64,000 bases of DNA, taken from contig NZ_NHOT01000012.1 of NCBI RefSeq assembly GCF_002197755.1, positions 1 to 64,000 of the forward strand, in the 5' to 3' direction. Positions 18,540 through 26,538 of the stretch are shown here, piece after piece. This DNA is from Pedobacter sp. AJM. GTDB lineage: Bacteria; Bacteroidota; Bacteroidia; Sphingobacteriales; Sphingobacteriaceae. Below the pieces are notes generated by a model. The model was not told where the DNA came from. It searched no databases and was given only the letters and a program-made list of their open reading frames with translations. The position numbers were made by a program, and so were the translations under genes. The stretch's first letter is position 1, and every line of letters starts with the position of its first letter.

Positions 18540-19889
18540 ATGAATATTACACAGGAAAAAACCGGCAACTTAAATGCTGTTGTAAAAATCAAGATCGCAC
18601 CTGCTGATTATAGTACCAAAGTAGAAAAAGCCATTAAAGACCAGGCTAAAAAAGCACAATTACCGGGTTTCCGTAAAGGAATGGTTCCGCCTGCCCACAT
18701 TAAAAAAATGTATGGCAAAAGTATTCTGGTTGAAGAAGTGAATAGCCTTTTAAATGACACTTTGTCTAATTACATCGCTGAACAAAAATTAGAAATTTTG
18801 GGTCAGCCGTTGCCGCAGTTGGAAAATGAGCGTGAATTTAAATGGGATAATACAGACGAATTTGAGTTCGATTATGAGTTGGGTTTAGCACCTGCCTTTG
18901 ATGTAAATGTATCTTCAAAAGATAAATACACAGAATATGTGATTAAGGCTAACGAAAAAACTTTAGAAGAGCGTGTTAAAAATATCCGTCGCAGTTATGG
19001 CAAAATGACCAATCCGGAGGTTTCAGCCGAAGGTGATGTATTATACGCTGAACTGGTGCAATTAGGTGCAGATGGTGCTGTTATCGAAGGTGGCATTGCA
19101 AATAGTGCAACGCTTCGTTTAGATTTAATTAAAGATGAGGCGATTTTGAAAACCTTAGTTGGTTTGAAAAAGGACGATGTGGTAGTCATTAACTTAACAA
19201 AAGCACTTGATGATCAAGCTGCGGTTGCAAAAGCATTAAATATCTCTGAAGAAGATGCTGCCGATTTAAAATCTGATTTCCAATTAACGGTTAAAAATGT
19301 GAACCGTTTAGAAGAGTCTGATTTAAACCAGGAGTTTTACAATAAAATTTTTCCGGATGGTGCTGTAACTGATGAAGCTGCTTTCAGGGCAAAAATTGCA
19401 GAAGAAGTAGAAGGCATGTTTAAACAGGATGCAGAACGTAAGTTATCTAACGATATTTATGAAGACCTGTTGAAAAAACATACTTTTGAATTACCTGATG
19501 AATTTTTACGTCGCTGGTTAAAAGCCACAAACGAAAAATTAACGGATGAAGAATTAGCGGAAGGTTATGATGATTTTGCTAAAAACCTGAAATGGACGTT
19601 GATTGAAAATAAAATCATTAAAGATAACAGCATCGAAATTAAATATGAAGATGTGGTTCAGGCTGCTAAAGCAAAACTGGATGCACAATTCAGAATGTAC
19701 AGCCCGGCTCCGCTTCCGGAAGATCAGCTGGCACAATACGCTGTTCAATTCTTACAGGAAAAAGAAAATGCTAACCGTGTTTTCGAAGAAGTAAAAGCAT
19801 TAAAAACTTTCGAACAAATTAAATCTATCGTTACGCTTGAGCAAAAGGATATTGATTACGATAAGTTTGTGGAGTTAGATAAAAAGTAG
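18540..19889 (+). CDS. tig: Trigger factor, ribosome-associated chaperone
   Basis: 449 residues. The N-terminal ribosome-binding domain contains LPGFRKGMVPPAHIKKMYG (about 38-56), which aligns with the FRKGKVP ribosome-docking signature. A middle region follows (EGDVLYAELVQLG..., about 160-240) where the PPIase domain sits in other bacteria; here it looks diverged, as is usual in Bacteroidota. The C-terminal helical arm domain makes up the rest. It binds nascent chains at the exit tunnel. The location before clpP-clpX is the classical tig-clpP-clpX order, here interrupted by one small gene. The leader consists of repeated TCTCAC-type words. Confidence 0.95.
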   Translation: MNITQEKTGNLNAVVKIKIAPADYSTKVEKAIKDQAKKAQLPGFRKGMVPPAHIKKMYGKSILVEEVNSLLNDTLSNYIAEQKLEILGQPLPQLENEREFKWDNTDEFEFDYELGLAPAFDVNVSSKDKYTEYVIKANEKTLEERVKNIRRSYGKMTNPEVSAEGDVLYAELVQLGADGAVIEGGIANSATLRLDLIKDEAILKTLVGLKKDDVVVINLTKALDDQAAVAKALNISEEDAADLKSDFQLTVKNVNRLEESDLNQEFYNKIFPDGAVTDEAAFRAKIAEEVEGMFKQDAERKLSNDIYEDLLKKHTFELPDEFLRRWLKATNEKLTDEELAEGYDDFAKNLKWTLIENKIIKDNSIEIKYEDVVQAAKAKLDAQFRMYSPAPLPEDQLAQYAVQFLQEKENANRVFEEVKALKTFEQIKSIVTLEQKDIDYDKFVELDKK

Positions 19890-19949
19890 GGTGTTTGGCG
19901 GTGGGCGTAAGGAGCTTTTAAATTGCCTGAACTATTCTTATATTTAGTA

Positions 19950-20309
19950 ATGGCTCAATTTAAATTTCAATCGCTCGAAGTTTGGCAGTTGTCAATAGCA
20001 TTAACTGATAAACTTCTTGATATTGCTGACCGATTGTCAGTAGATAAAAAATATAGATTTGCAGAGCAGCTCAATGGGGCTGCTCTTAGCATATCTAATA
20101 ATATTGCAGAGGGTTCCGGATCTGTTTCAAACAAGGAATTTGCTCATTATCTGAATATTGCGCATCGATCTGCTTTCGAAAATGCAAATATTTTGGTAGT
20201 ATTGGAAAGAAGAAAATATATTTCTGACACAGAACTGCTTTATTATCTGGAAGAATTGGATAAATTGGCACGGAAATTAACAAACTTCAGGAAATACTTA
20301 TTAAAATAA
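19950..20309 (+). CDS. Four-helix-bundle protein, S23/IVS family
   Basis: 119 residues from the ATG at 19950 (MAQFKFQSLEVWQLS); a TTG nine codons upstream is less likely. FQSLEVWQLSIALTDKLLDIA, LNGAALSISNNIAEGSGSVSNKEFAHYLNIARxS-type spacing and the closing helix LDKLARKLTNFRKYL are hallmarks of the four-helix-bundle family first found inside 23S rRNA intervening sequences. Here the gene is free-standing between tig and clpP, with no rRNA sequence around it, so it has interrupted the usual tig-clpP adjacency. Function is unknown; family members form pentamers in crystals. Confidence 0.88.
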   Translation: MAQFKFQSLEVWQLSIALTDKLLDIADRLSVDKKYRFAEQLNGAALSISNNIAEGSGSVSNKEFAHYLNIAHRSAFENANILVVLERRKYISDTELLYYLEELDKLARKLTNFRKYLLK

Positions 20310-20372
20310 TAATCCGGTTTGGCTCTCGTTATTCAGACGCTTAACGCCAAACTCCAAACGCAAGACAAGATT

Positions 20373-21080
20373 ATGAACATAGATTCACAAGAATTCAGAA
20401 AATTTGCCGTTAAACATCAGGGAATTGGCGGTTTACACGTAGATAAATTTATTGCACAGGCCAATCTGAACCCACAGAATATGACGCCATACATTATTGA
20501 AGAGCGTCAATTAAATGTGGCTCAGATGGATGTATTCTCGAGGTTAATGATGGATCGTATTATCTTTTTAGGTGATGCCATTCATGATCATAATGCGAAT
20601 ATCATCCAGGCGCAACTGTTGTTTTTACAATCTACAGATGCAGAGCGTGATATTCAGATTTATATTAATTCTCCGGGTGGTTCAGTATATGCCGGTTTAG
20701 GTATTTATGATACCATGCAGTACATTCAGCCGGATGTGGCTACCATTTGTACAGGTATGGCCGCATCAATGGGAGCAGTATTACTGGTTGCTGGTGCTAA
20801 AGGAAAGCGCGCTGCTTTACCACACTCAAGAGTAATGATTCACCAACCATCAGGCGGCGCACAGGGTGTGGCATCTGATATGGAGATCAATTTGAGAGAA
20901 ATGTTAAAATTGAAAAAAGAATTATACGATATTATTTCAGAGCACTCTGGTCAAACTTACGACTGGGTAGAGAAAGCTTCAGATCGTGATTACTGGATGA
21001 CAGCTGACGAGGCAAAAGGATTTGGTATGGTTGATGAAGTGTTATCGAGAAACGCGAAAAAAGATGGCGAAACAAAATAA
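20373..21080 (+). CDS. clpP: ATP-dependent Clp protease proteolytic subunit
   Basis: 235 residues from the ATG at 20373 (MNIDSQEFRKFAVKHQGIGG); the earlier TTG at 20319 lies in low-complexity leader sequence. The catalytic serine is in CTGMAASMGAVLL, the histidine in PHSRVMIHQPSGG, and the acidic residue in the ASDRDYWMTADEA region, completing the triad. GDAIHDHNANIIQAQLLFLQ and YINSPGGSVYAGLGIYDTMQ are standard ClpP blocks. It forms a tetradecameric chamber fed by ClpX encoded next. Its last 17 bases overlap clpX, indicating translational coupling. Confidence 0.96.
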   Translation: MNIDSQEFRKFAVKHQGIGGLHVDKFIAQANLNPQNMTPYIIEERQLNVAQMDVFSRLMMDRIIFLGDAIHDHNANIIQAQLLFLQSTDAERDIQIYINSPGGSVYAGLGIYDTMQYIQPDVATICTGMAASMGAVLLVAGAKGKRAALPHSRVMIHQPSGGAQGVASDMEINLREMLKLKKELYDIISEHSGQTYDWVEKASDRDYWMTADEAKGFGMVDEVLSRNAKKDGETK

Positions 21081-22305
21081 AGAATCCCGTTGCTCATTCT
21101 GCCATTCTGGCAAGCATGAAACGTTAATGTTAATTGAAGGTATGGATGCGTTTATCTGTGATAAATGCGTTACCCAGGCCAATCAGTTGCTTGCTCAGGA
21201 ATTAGGAACCAAAGGGACAAAAAATATTCAGGAGGCTATTAATTTATTAAAGCCTCTTGAAATTAAGCAACACCTTGATCAGTATGTCATTGGTCAGGAT
21301 GATGCTAAAAAGGTATTGTCGGTTGCGGTGTACAATCACTACAAGCGTTTAAATCAGAAGGTTGATAAAGAAGACGAGATTGAGATTGAAAAATCAAATA
21401 TCATGTTGGTGGGCGAAACCGGAACAGGTAAAACACTTTTAGCTAAAACCATTGCTAAAATTTTGCATGTGCCTTTTTGTATCTGTGATGCCACTGTTTT
21501 AACAGAAGCAGGTTACGTTGGTGAGGATGTTGAAAGTATCTTAACCCGTTTACTGCAGGCTGCTGATTATGATGTTGCTGCTGCAGAGCGTGGAATTGTT
21601 TATATTGATGAAGTGGACAAGGTTGCCCGTAAGAGCGATAACCCCTCCATCACCCGTGATGTATCTGGTGAAGGTGTGCAACAGGCATTACTGAAAATTT
21701 TAGAAGGAACGGTAGTGAATGTGCCACCTCAGGGCGGACGTAAACATCCGGATCAAAAGATGATTCCGGTAAATACCAATAACATCTTATTTATTTGTGG
21801 CGGAGCATTTGATGGTATTGAGCGCAAAATCGCCAATCGTTTACGCACGCAGGCAGTAGGGTACAAAGTAAAGAAAGATGAAACCGTTCTGGATCTTAAA
21901 AATCTCTATAAGTATATTACACCACAGGATTTGAAATCTTTTGGTTTAATCCCGGAGCTGATTGGACGTATTCCGGTGCTGTCTCACTTAAATCCTTTGG
22001 ATAAAGAATCTTTGCGTAATATTTTAACTGCGCCTAAAAATTCTTTAATTAAGCAATATGTGAAGCTTTTTGCATATGAAGAAGTAGATTTAGTGTTCGA
22101 AGATGATGTACTTGATTTTATTGTGGATAAGGCAATGGAATATAAACTGGGTGCACGTGGGTTAAGGTCAATTTGTGAAGCGATTATGCTGGATGCCATG
22201 TTTGATACACCCACACAAACGGATGTTAAGGAGTTGCATATTAATCTCGATTATGCGATAGAAAAATTTGAAAAGGCAGACTTTAAAAAGTTGCAGGCCG
22301 CATAA
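21064..22305 (+). CDS. clpX: ATP-dependent Clp protease ATP-binding subunit ClpX
   Basis: 413 residues from the ATG at 21064, inside the clpP end. The N-terminal C4 zinc domain is visible (CSFC near 10-13 and CDKC near 33-36), which fixes the start. Walker A GETGTGKT near 118-125, the pore loop GYVG near 151-154 and Walker [10 protein letters not shown] near 178-186 follow. The arginine-bearing sensor regions and the C-terminal small domain ([13 protein letters not shown]) are intact. It unfolds substrates and threads them into ClpP. A terminator follows 8 bp after the stop. Confidence 0.96.
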   Translation: MAKQNKESRCSFCHSGKHETLMLIEGMDAFICDKCVTQANQLLAQELGTKGTKNIQEAINLLKPLEIKQHLDQYVIGQDDAKKVLSVAVYNHYKRLNQKVDKEDEIEIEKSNIMLVGETGTGKTLLAKTIAKILHVPFCICDATVLTEAGYVGEDVESILTRLLQAADYDVAAAERGIVYIDEVDKVARKSDNPSITRDVSGEGVQQALLKILEGTVVNVPPQGGRKHPDQKMIPVNTNNILFICGGAFDGIERKIANRLRTQAVGYKVKKDETVLDLKNLYKYITPQDLKSFGLIPELIGRIPVLSHLNPLDKESLRNILTAPKNSLIKQYVKLFAYEEVDLVFEDDVLDFIVDKAMEYKLGARGLRSICEAIMLDAMFDTPTQTDVKELHINLDYAIEKFEKADFKKLQAA

Positions 22306-22312
22306 AAAAATC

Positions 22313-22345
22313 AAATCCTCTCGCGAAATCGGGGGGATTTTTTGT
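22313..22345 (+). terminator. Intrinsic terminator after clpX
   Basis: Stem AAATCCTCTCG / CGGGGGGATTT (with G-U pairs), loop CGAAAT, followed by TTTTTTG. It ends the tig-clpX block. Confidence 0.8.
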
Positions 22346-22387
22346 AAATACGCTTAGCGCCCGGCGCTCGGCGCTAAACTTAAGGTT

Positions 22388-23251
22388 ATGAATGAAGAAA
22401 AAGACGTAAAAAAAGACGAAGCCATTGTAGGGAAATCAAAAAAAGTAAAGGAAGTAGAAAGTCCGGTTAAATCTGGCCTAAAATCCAAGGATGAAATTGT
22501 TAAAAACTGGCTCCCGCGTTATACCGGTCGCCCGTTAGATCAGTTTGGTGATTATATCCTGCTTACCAATTTTAGCAAGTATGTGAGTATGTTTTCCGAA
22601 TGGAATGACAATGCGCCGATTATGGGTTTAGATAAACCAATGCAGAGCGTAACCGCAAATGGAATTACCATTATCAATTTCGGAATGGGTAGTCCGCTGG
22701 CGGCAACCATGATGGATCTGTTGACTGCGATTATGCCTAAGGCTGTTTTGTTTTTGGGTAAATGTGGTGGCTTGAAAAAGAAAAATCAACTGGGCGATCT
22801 AATTCTGCCAATTGCGGCCATCAGGGGAGAAGGAACATCAAATGATTATCTTCCTGCTGAGGTGCCGGCATTGCCAGCCTTCGCCTTACAGAAAGCCATT
22901 TCTACTACCATTCGTGATCATGGCAGAGATTACTGGACCGGAACTTGTTACACCACTAACCGCAGGGTTTGGGAACATGATAAGGAATTTAAAAAATACC
23001 TGAAAACCTTAAGGGCCATGGCCGTAGACATGGAAACTGCTACTGTATTTACCACCGCTTTTGCCAATAAAATACCTGCAGGTGCATTATTACTGGTTTC
23101 AGATCAACCCATGATTCCTGAAGGTGTAAAAACAGCTGAAAGCGATAGCAGTGTTACGGAGAAATATGTGGAGACACACCTAAGAATTGGAATCGATTCG
23201 CTTAAACAATTAATCAATAATGGCTTAACGGTTAAACATTTGTTGTTTTAA
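22388..23251 (+). CDS. amn: AMP nucleosidase
   Basis: 287 residues. A lysine/glutamate-rich, probably disordered N-terminal 40 residues precede a PNP/UDP phosphorylase-type catalytic domain: INFGMGSPLAATMMDLL (phosphate or ribose-phosphate site), LFLGKCGGLKKKNQLGDLILP, and VDMETATVFTTAFANKIPAGALLLVSDQP, where the E of VDMETA binds ribose and the D of VSDQP contacts the base. It would hydrolyse AMP to adenine and ribose 5-phosphate. Bacteroidota AMP nucleosidases are this short form. A small hairpin terminator follows at 23314. The leader is built from GGCGCT words. Confidence 0.85.
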   Translation: MNEEKDVKKDEAIVGKSKKVKEVESPVKSGLKSKDEIVKNWLPRYTGRPLDQFGDYILLTNFSKYVSMFSEWNDNAPIMGLDKPMQSVTANGITIINFGMGSPLAATMMDLLTAIMPKAVLFLGKCGGLKKKNQLGDLILPIAAIRGEGTSNDYLPAEVPALPAFALQKAISTTIRDHGRDYWTGTCYTTNRRVWEHDKEFKKYLKTLRAMAVDMETATVFTTAFANKIPAGALLLVSDQPMIPEGVKTAESDSSVTEKYVETHLRIGIDSLKQLINNGLTVKHLLF

Positions 23252-23257
23252 TCCTCA

Positions 23258-23287
23258 TCGTCATTGCAAGGAACGAAACAATCTTCA
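23258..23287 (+). repeat. Partial GTCATTGC...GCAATC repeat
   Basis: CGTCATTGCAAGGAACGAAACAATC resembles the start of each unit in the 31.2 kb array (CGTCATTGCGAGGAGG...GAAGCAATC). It is a short solitary remnant of the same family. Confidence 0.45.
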
Positions 23288-23313
23288 AGTTATAGTAAGT
23301 TATTCCTATTCAC

Positions 23314-23339
23314 AGATCAGCAAATGCTGGTCTTTTTTT
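23314..23339 (+). terminator. Intrinsic terminator after AMP nucleosidase
   Basis: AGATCAGC / GCTGGTCT stem with a short AAAT loop, followed by seven T. It lies 62 bp after the stop codon. Confidence 0.75.
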
Positions 23340-23412
23340 ATGCGCATAACAGATACTGAATTCAGAGCAGGTGTATTTGTGCTCAGTCTATTCGTCATCC
23401 AACAACGTGCAA

Positions 23413-24350
23413 TCTATCGGTTTGGTGTCTCACCAACTGAAAACGTTTTGACTTTAAATTGCTGATATTGAAGATTATTGATGTTGAAGGATATGCTGGT
23501 TGGTGAGACACCAAACCAGTAGGGGGCAGGAGCAATTTACTAAAAAATGTTTCCTGCTTAAACACAATAAGTGAAAGGTTATTCTTGCGAGATAAACGAC
23601 TAAGCCATCTTATTCCATCTATCGGTTTGGTGTCTCACCAACTGAAAACGTTTTGACTTTAAATTGCTGATATTGAAGATTATTGATGTTGAAGGATATG
23701 CTGGTTGGTGAGACACCAAACCAGTAGGGGGCAGGAGCAATTTACTAAAAAATGTTTCCTGCTTAAACACAATAAGTGAAAGGTTATTCTTGTGAGGATA
23801 AACGACTAAGCAATCTTATTCCATCTATCGGTTTGGTGTCTCACCAACCGAAAATGTTTTGACTTTAAATTGCTAATATTGAAGATTATTGATGTTGAAG
23901 AATATGCTGGTTGGTGAGACACCAAACCAGTAGGGTGCAGGAGCAATTTACTAAAAAATGTTTCCTTCTTAAACACAATAAGTGAAAGGTTATTCTTGCG
24001 AGGATAAACGACTAAGCCATCTTATTCCATATATCGGTTTGGTGTCTCACCAACCGGAAACGTTTTGACTTTAAATTGCTGATATTGAAGATTATTCACG
24101 TTGAAGGATATGCTGGTTGGTGAGACACCAAACCAGTAGGGTGGTGCAGGAGCATTTTACTAAAAAATGTTACCTGCTTAAACACAATAAGTGAAAGGTT
24201 ATTCTTGCGAGAATAAACGACTAAGCCATCTTATTCCATCTATCGGTTTGGTGTCTCACCAACCGGAAACGTTTTGACTTTTAATTGTTAATATGAAGAT
24301 TATTTACGTTGAAGGATATGCTGGTTGATGAAATACCATCCATTAGGGTT
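23413..24350. repeat. Five-unit tandem array of ~206-bp repeats with nested palindromes
   Basis: Units begin at 23413, 23618, 23824, 24030 and 24239 (periods 205, 206, 206, 209); the fifth is truncated after about 110 bp and its right arm is decayed. In units 1-4 a ~99-bp core is bounded by a perfect 19-bp inverted repeat (unit 1: 23419-23437 and 23499-23517). Each arm is itself a palindrome, TTGGTG-TCT-CACCAA on the left and TTGGTG-AGA-CACCAA on the right. The linker between cores holds another hairpin, GCAGGA...TCCTGC. There is no credible long ORF. The array lies between AMP nucleosidase (plus) and rpoD (minus), beyond both terminators. Confidence 0.92.
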
Positions 24351-24413
24351 TTTAAGAGCTTAATCGAAATATCTAAATAATATAAAAAGAACTTAACATG
24401 CTGGTAAACAAAA

Positions 24414-24437
24414 ACGGACCGACAATTGCCGATCCGT
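24414..24437 (-). terminator. Intrinsic terminator of rpoD
   Basis: On the minus strand, ACGGATCGGC pairs with GTCGGTCCGT (two G-U pairs) across an AATT loop, followed by TTTTTG. It sits 27 bp downstream of the rpoD stop. Confidence 0.75.
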
Positions 24438-24463
24438 TTCTAATTCAATTAGGATAATTAGTG

Positions 24464-25324
24464 TTAGCCTAAATATGATTTTAATATTTTACTTCTTGAA
24501 GTATGACGAAGGCGCTGAAGCGCTTTATCTTTGATCTGACGAACACGCTCACGCGTCAGGTTAAATTTCTCTCCGATTTCCTCTAAAGATAACGGGTGGT
24601 TTGAACCTAGTCCGAAGAATAATACAATGATTTCTCTCTCTCTTTCTGTTAAAGTAGACAGCGAACGTTTAATTTCTTCTGAAAGCGACTCATTGATTAA
24701 TGAACTATCAGTGTTGGGCTCATGGTTTTCCAATACATCCAATAAGGTATTCTCTTCACCCTGAACGAAAGGTGCATCCATAGAAACATGACGGCCTGAA
24801 TTACTTAAAGTATCAGAAATCTTATCAACCGTAGTTTCTAAAATATCAGCCAACTCTTCCGGAGAAGGTTCACGCTCATATTCCTGCTCCAATTTGGAGA
24901 AAGCTTTACTGATTTTGCTTAATGAACCTACCTGATTTAAAGGTAAACGCACAATACGGCTTTGCTCAGCAATGGCTTGCAAAATGGATTGACGAATCCA
25001 CCAAACGGCATAAGAGATGAATTTAAAACCTTTCGTTTCATCAAAACGTTTTGCCGCTTTAATTAAACCTAAATTTCCTTCATTAATTAAATCGCCTAAG
25101 GTTAAACCCTGATTTTGATACTGTTTTGCAACAGATACCACGAAACGTAAATTGGTTTTAGTTAATCGCTCTAATGCAGCCTGATCGCCTTCACGAATCT
25201 TTCTTGCTAAAATTACCTCTTCTTCTGCTGTTATTAAATCTACTTTACCAATTTCATGTAAGTATTTATCAAGTGATTGACTTTCACGGTTGGTAATGGA
25301 CTGCGTTATCTTGAGTTGTCTCAT
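24464..25324 (-). CDS. rpoD: Primary RNA polymerase sigma factor (sigma-70, Bacteroidota type)
   Basis: 286 residues, the length typical of the Bacteroidota primary sigma, which lacks the long N-terminal region 1.1. Region 1.2 starts at about residue 18 ([16 protein letters not shown]). Region 2 has [38 protein letters not shown] and [13 protein letters not shown] (2.3/2.4). Region 3 has [14 protein letters not shown], and region 4 has [16 protein letters not shown] plus the helix-turn-helix [24 protein letters not shown]. It directs transcription from TAnnTTTG promoters such as those seen here. Its own -7 box lies 37 bp upstream. Confidence 0.96.
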   Translation of the reverse strand: MRQLKITQSITNRESQSLDKYLHEIGKVDLITAEEEVILARKIREGDQAALERLTKTNLRFVVSVAKQYQNQGLTLGDLINEGNLGLIKAAKRFDETKGFKFISYAVWWIRQSILQAIAEQSRIVRLPLNQVGSLSKISKAFSKLEQEYEREPSPEELADILETTVDKISDTLSNSGRHVSMDAPFVQGEENTLLDVLENHEPNTDSSLINESLSEEIKRSLSTLTEREREIIVLFFGLGSNHPLSLEEIGEKFNLTRERVRQIKDKALQRLRHTSRSKILKSYLG

Positions 25325-25361
25325 TTATACGTTTTGTGTGCTCTTTAATTATTGAAGTGTG

Positions 25362-25369
25362 CAAAGTTA
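25362..25369 (-). promoter_or_regulatory. rpoD promoter -7 box (TAACTTTG on minus strand)
   Basis: Exact TAnnTTTG match on the minus strand, giving a 5' UTR of about 33 nt. The -33 element is not well conserved at the expected spacing. Confidence 0.5.
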
Positions 25370-25545
25370 CGAAATTGTACGGCAATCCGAAAGGATAAAA
25401 TACTGAAAGTGTTGCTGTTTGCACATGTTTTTTATACTATTACTTGTAACAAAAATCATTCCAATAAAGTTTTTGTCACTCTTTATATATTGATTAGCTA
25501 ATTATTGCCTTTTACTTAATATTTATTGATTTGCAATAAATATAT

Positions 25546-25577
25546 TTTGCTTTGTAATAATAAATATTTTATGTTTG
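25546..25577 (+). promoter_or_regulatory. Promoter TTTG-N20-TATGTTTG upstream of the DUF2975 gene
   Basis: TTTG at 25546-25549 and TATGTTTG at 25570-25577 with a 20-nt spacer fit the Bacteroidota consensus well. Transcription would start near 25582 and yield a leader of 125-185 nt before the DUF2975 gene, depending on its start. Confidence 0.6.
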
Positions 25578-25707
25578 TAGCATATCCAGCATAAAAGATG
25601 ACGTTTCTTAGATTTGTTGTTGTCAACTTTAATAAAGTATAGGTCTCAATAATTTGAGTTTTCCTATTGCAGGTCATTAATATCATCCAGTGCACTATTT
25701 AAGTATA

Positions 25708-26256
25708 ATGATCAGCATTAATAAATTACATTCACCATCAGAATATACTCTTAAATTATCTCACATGAAAATTAAAAACCAGATCCGCTTCATTAAGATA
25801 GGATATATAACTACCCTGATTGCTGTATTCTTATCTTCACTTGATGAAGCAAAAAGGGGATTTATTGATGGCTATAATGCCGCTGGAAATGAAAATACGC
25901 CGGGATGGATGTATGGAATATTGTTATTATTTATTTCTTTTTTTATGCTGAGGGTGCTGGTATACCTTTATCGTTTCATCGATTCTGTGCAGCAGGGAAG
26001 TGTATTCAATGAAGAAAATACAATACGTTTAATGAGGATGGGATTTTATTGTACGTCTTTACCATTTTTACTTTTTGCGCTAAATGCGATCGATTATGTC
26101 AGGCATTCCGGTATTCAACATATGCAGTTGACTGAAATAATTAAACACGTTGATTTTGAGATATGGCTGCTTATTTTTGGCTTAACATTGCTTACAATAG
26201 CTTTTGTATTTCAAAAGGGAATTGAGCTCAAGCAGGAAAGTGACTTAACCATATAA
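25708..26256 (+). CDS. DUF2975 family membrane protein
   Basis: 182 residues from the ATG at 25708; an ATG at 25765 (MKIKNQIRF, 163 residues) is an equally good start, and a GTG at 25690 is less likely. There are four hydrophobic segments: IGYITTLIAVFLSSL, GILLLFISFFMLRVLVYLY, FYCTSLPFLLFALNAI and IWLLIFGLTLLTIAFVF. This matches the four-helix DUF2975 family. Such genes are usually followed by a small XRE regulator, as here with a 3-bp gap. The biochemical function is unknown. Confidence 0.78.
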   Translation: MISINKLHSPSEYTLKLSHMKIKNQIRFIKIGYITTLIAVFLSSLDEAKRGFIDGYNAAGNENTPGWMYGILLLFISFFMLRVLVYLYRFIDSVQQGSVFNEENTIRLMRMGFYCTSLPFLLFALNAIDYVRHSGIQHMQLTEIIKHVDFEIWLLIFGLTLLTIAFVFQKGIELKQESDLTI

Positions 26257-26259
26257 TTC

Positions 26260-26466
26260 ATGCCAATCATTATAAATTTAGATGTAATGCTTGCCCGCCG
26301 CAAGATGTCGCTTACTCAATTGAGTGAACTGGTTGGGATTACCATGTCAAATTTGTCTATTCTGAAAACCGGAAAGGCAAAAGCAATCCGCCTGGAAACG
26401 CTGGAGACAATTTGTCAAGTATTAGATTGCCAGCCAGGTGATCTGCTTGAATTTCGCAAAAGTTAG
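26260..26466 (+). CDS. Small XRE-type (YozG-like) transcriptional regulator
   Basis: 68 residues, almost entirely a Cro/C1-type helix-turn-helix: MLARRKMSLTQLSELVGITMSNLSILKTGKAKAIRLETLETICQVLDCQPGDLLEF. The recognition helix is around TMSNLSILKTG. The opening MPIIINLDVML and the ending CQPGDLLE are typical of the regulator paired with DUF2975 proteins. It probably controls its own operon. A strong terminator follows. Confidence 0.9.
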   Translation: MPIIINLDVMLARRKMSLTQLSELVGITMSNLSILKTGKAKAIRLETLETICQVLDCQPGDLLEFRKS

Positions 26467-26495
26467 TTTGTAATGAAAAGCATACCATAAAAAAA

Positions 26496-26524
26496 CTCCT
26501 GACCATCATCAGGAGCCTTTTTTA
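26496..26524. terminator. Bidirectional terminator between the XRE gene and clpB
   Basis: CTCCTGA / TCAGGAG stem with a 6-nt loop, an A-run before it and a T-run after it. It can end transcripts from both converging genes. Confidence 0.85.
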
Positions 26525-26538
26525 TGGATTAAAAATGT

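Noticed and set aside
18377-18607. 76-codon frame beginning inside the tRNA-Leu
   Set aside because: Reads through the tRNA T-arm and the terminator and overlaps tig in another frame; no protein-like features.
20319-20372. Upstream extension of clpP from TTG
   Set aside because: Would encode word-repeat leader sequence; the ATG at 20373 gives the normal ClpP N-terminus.
23413-24350. CRISPR array
   Set aside because: Units are similar over their full ~206 bp; there is no short constant repeat with variable spacers, and no cas gene is present.
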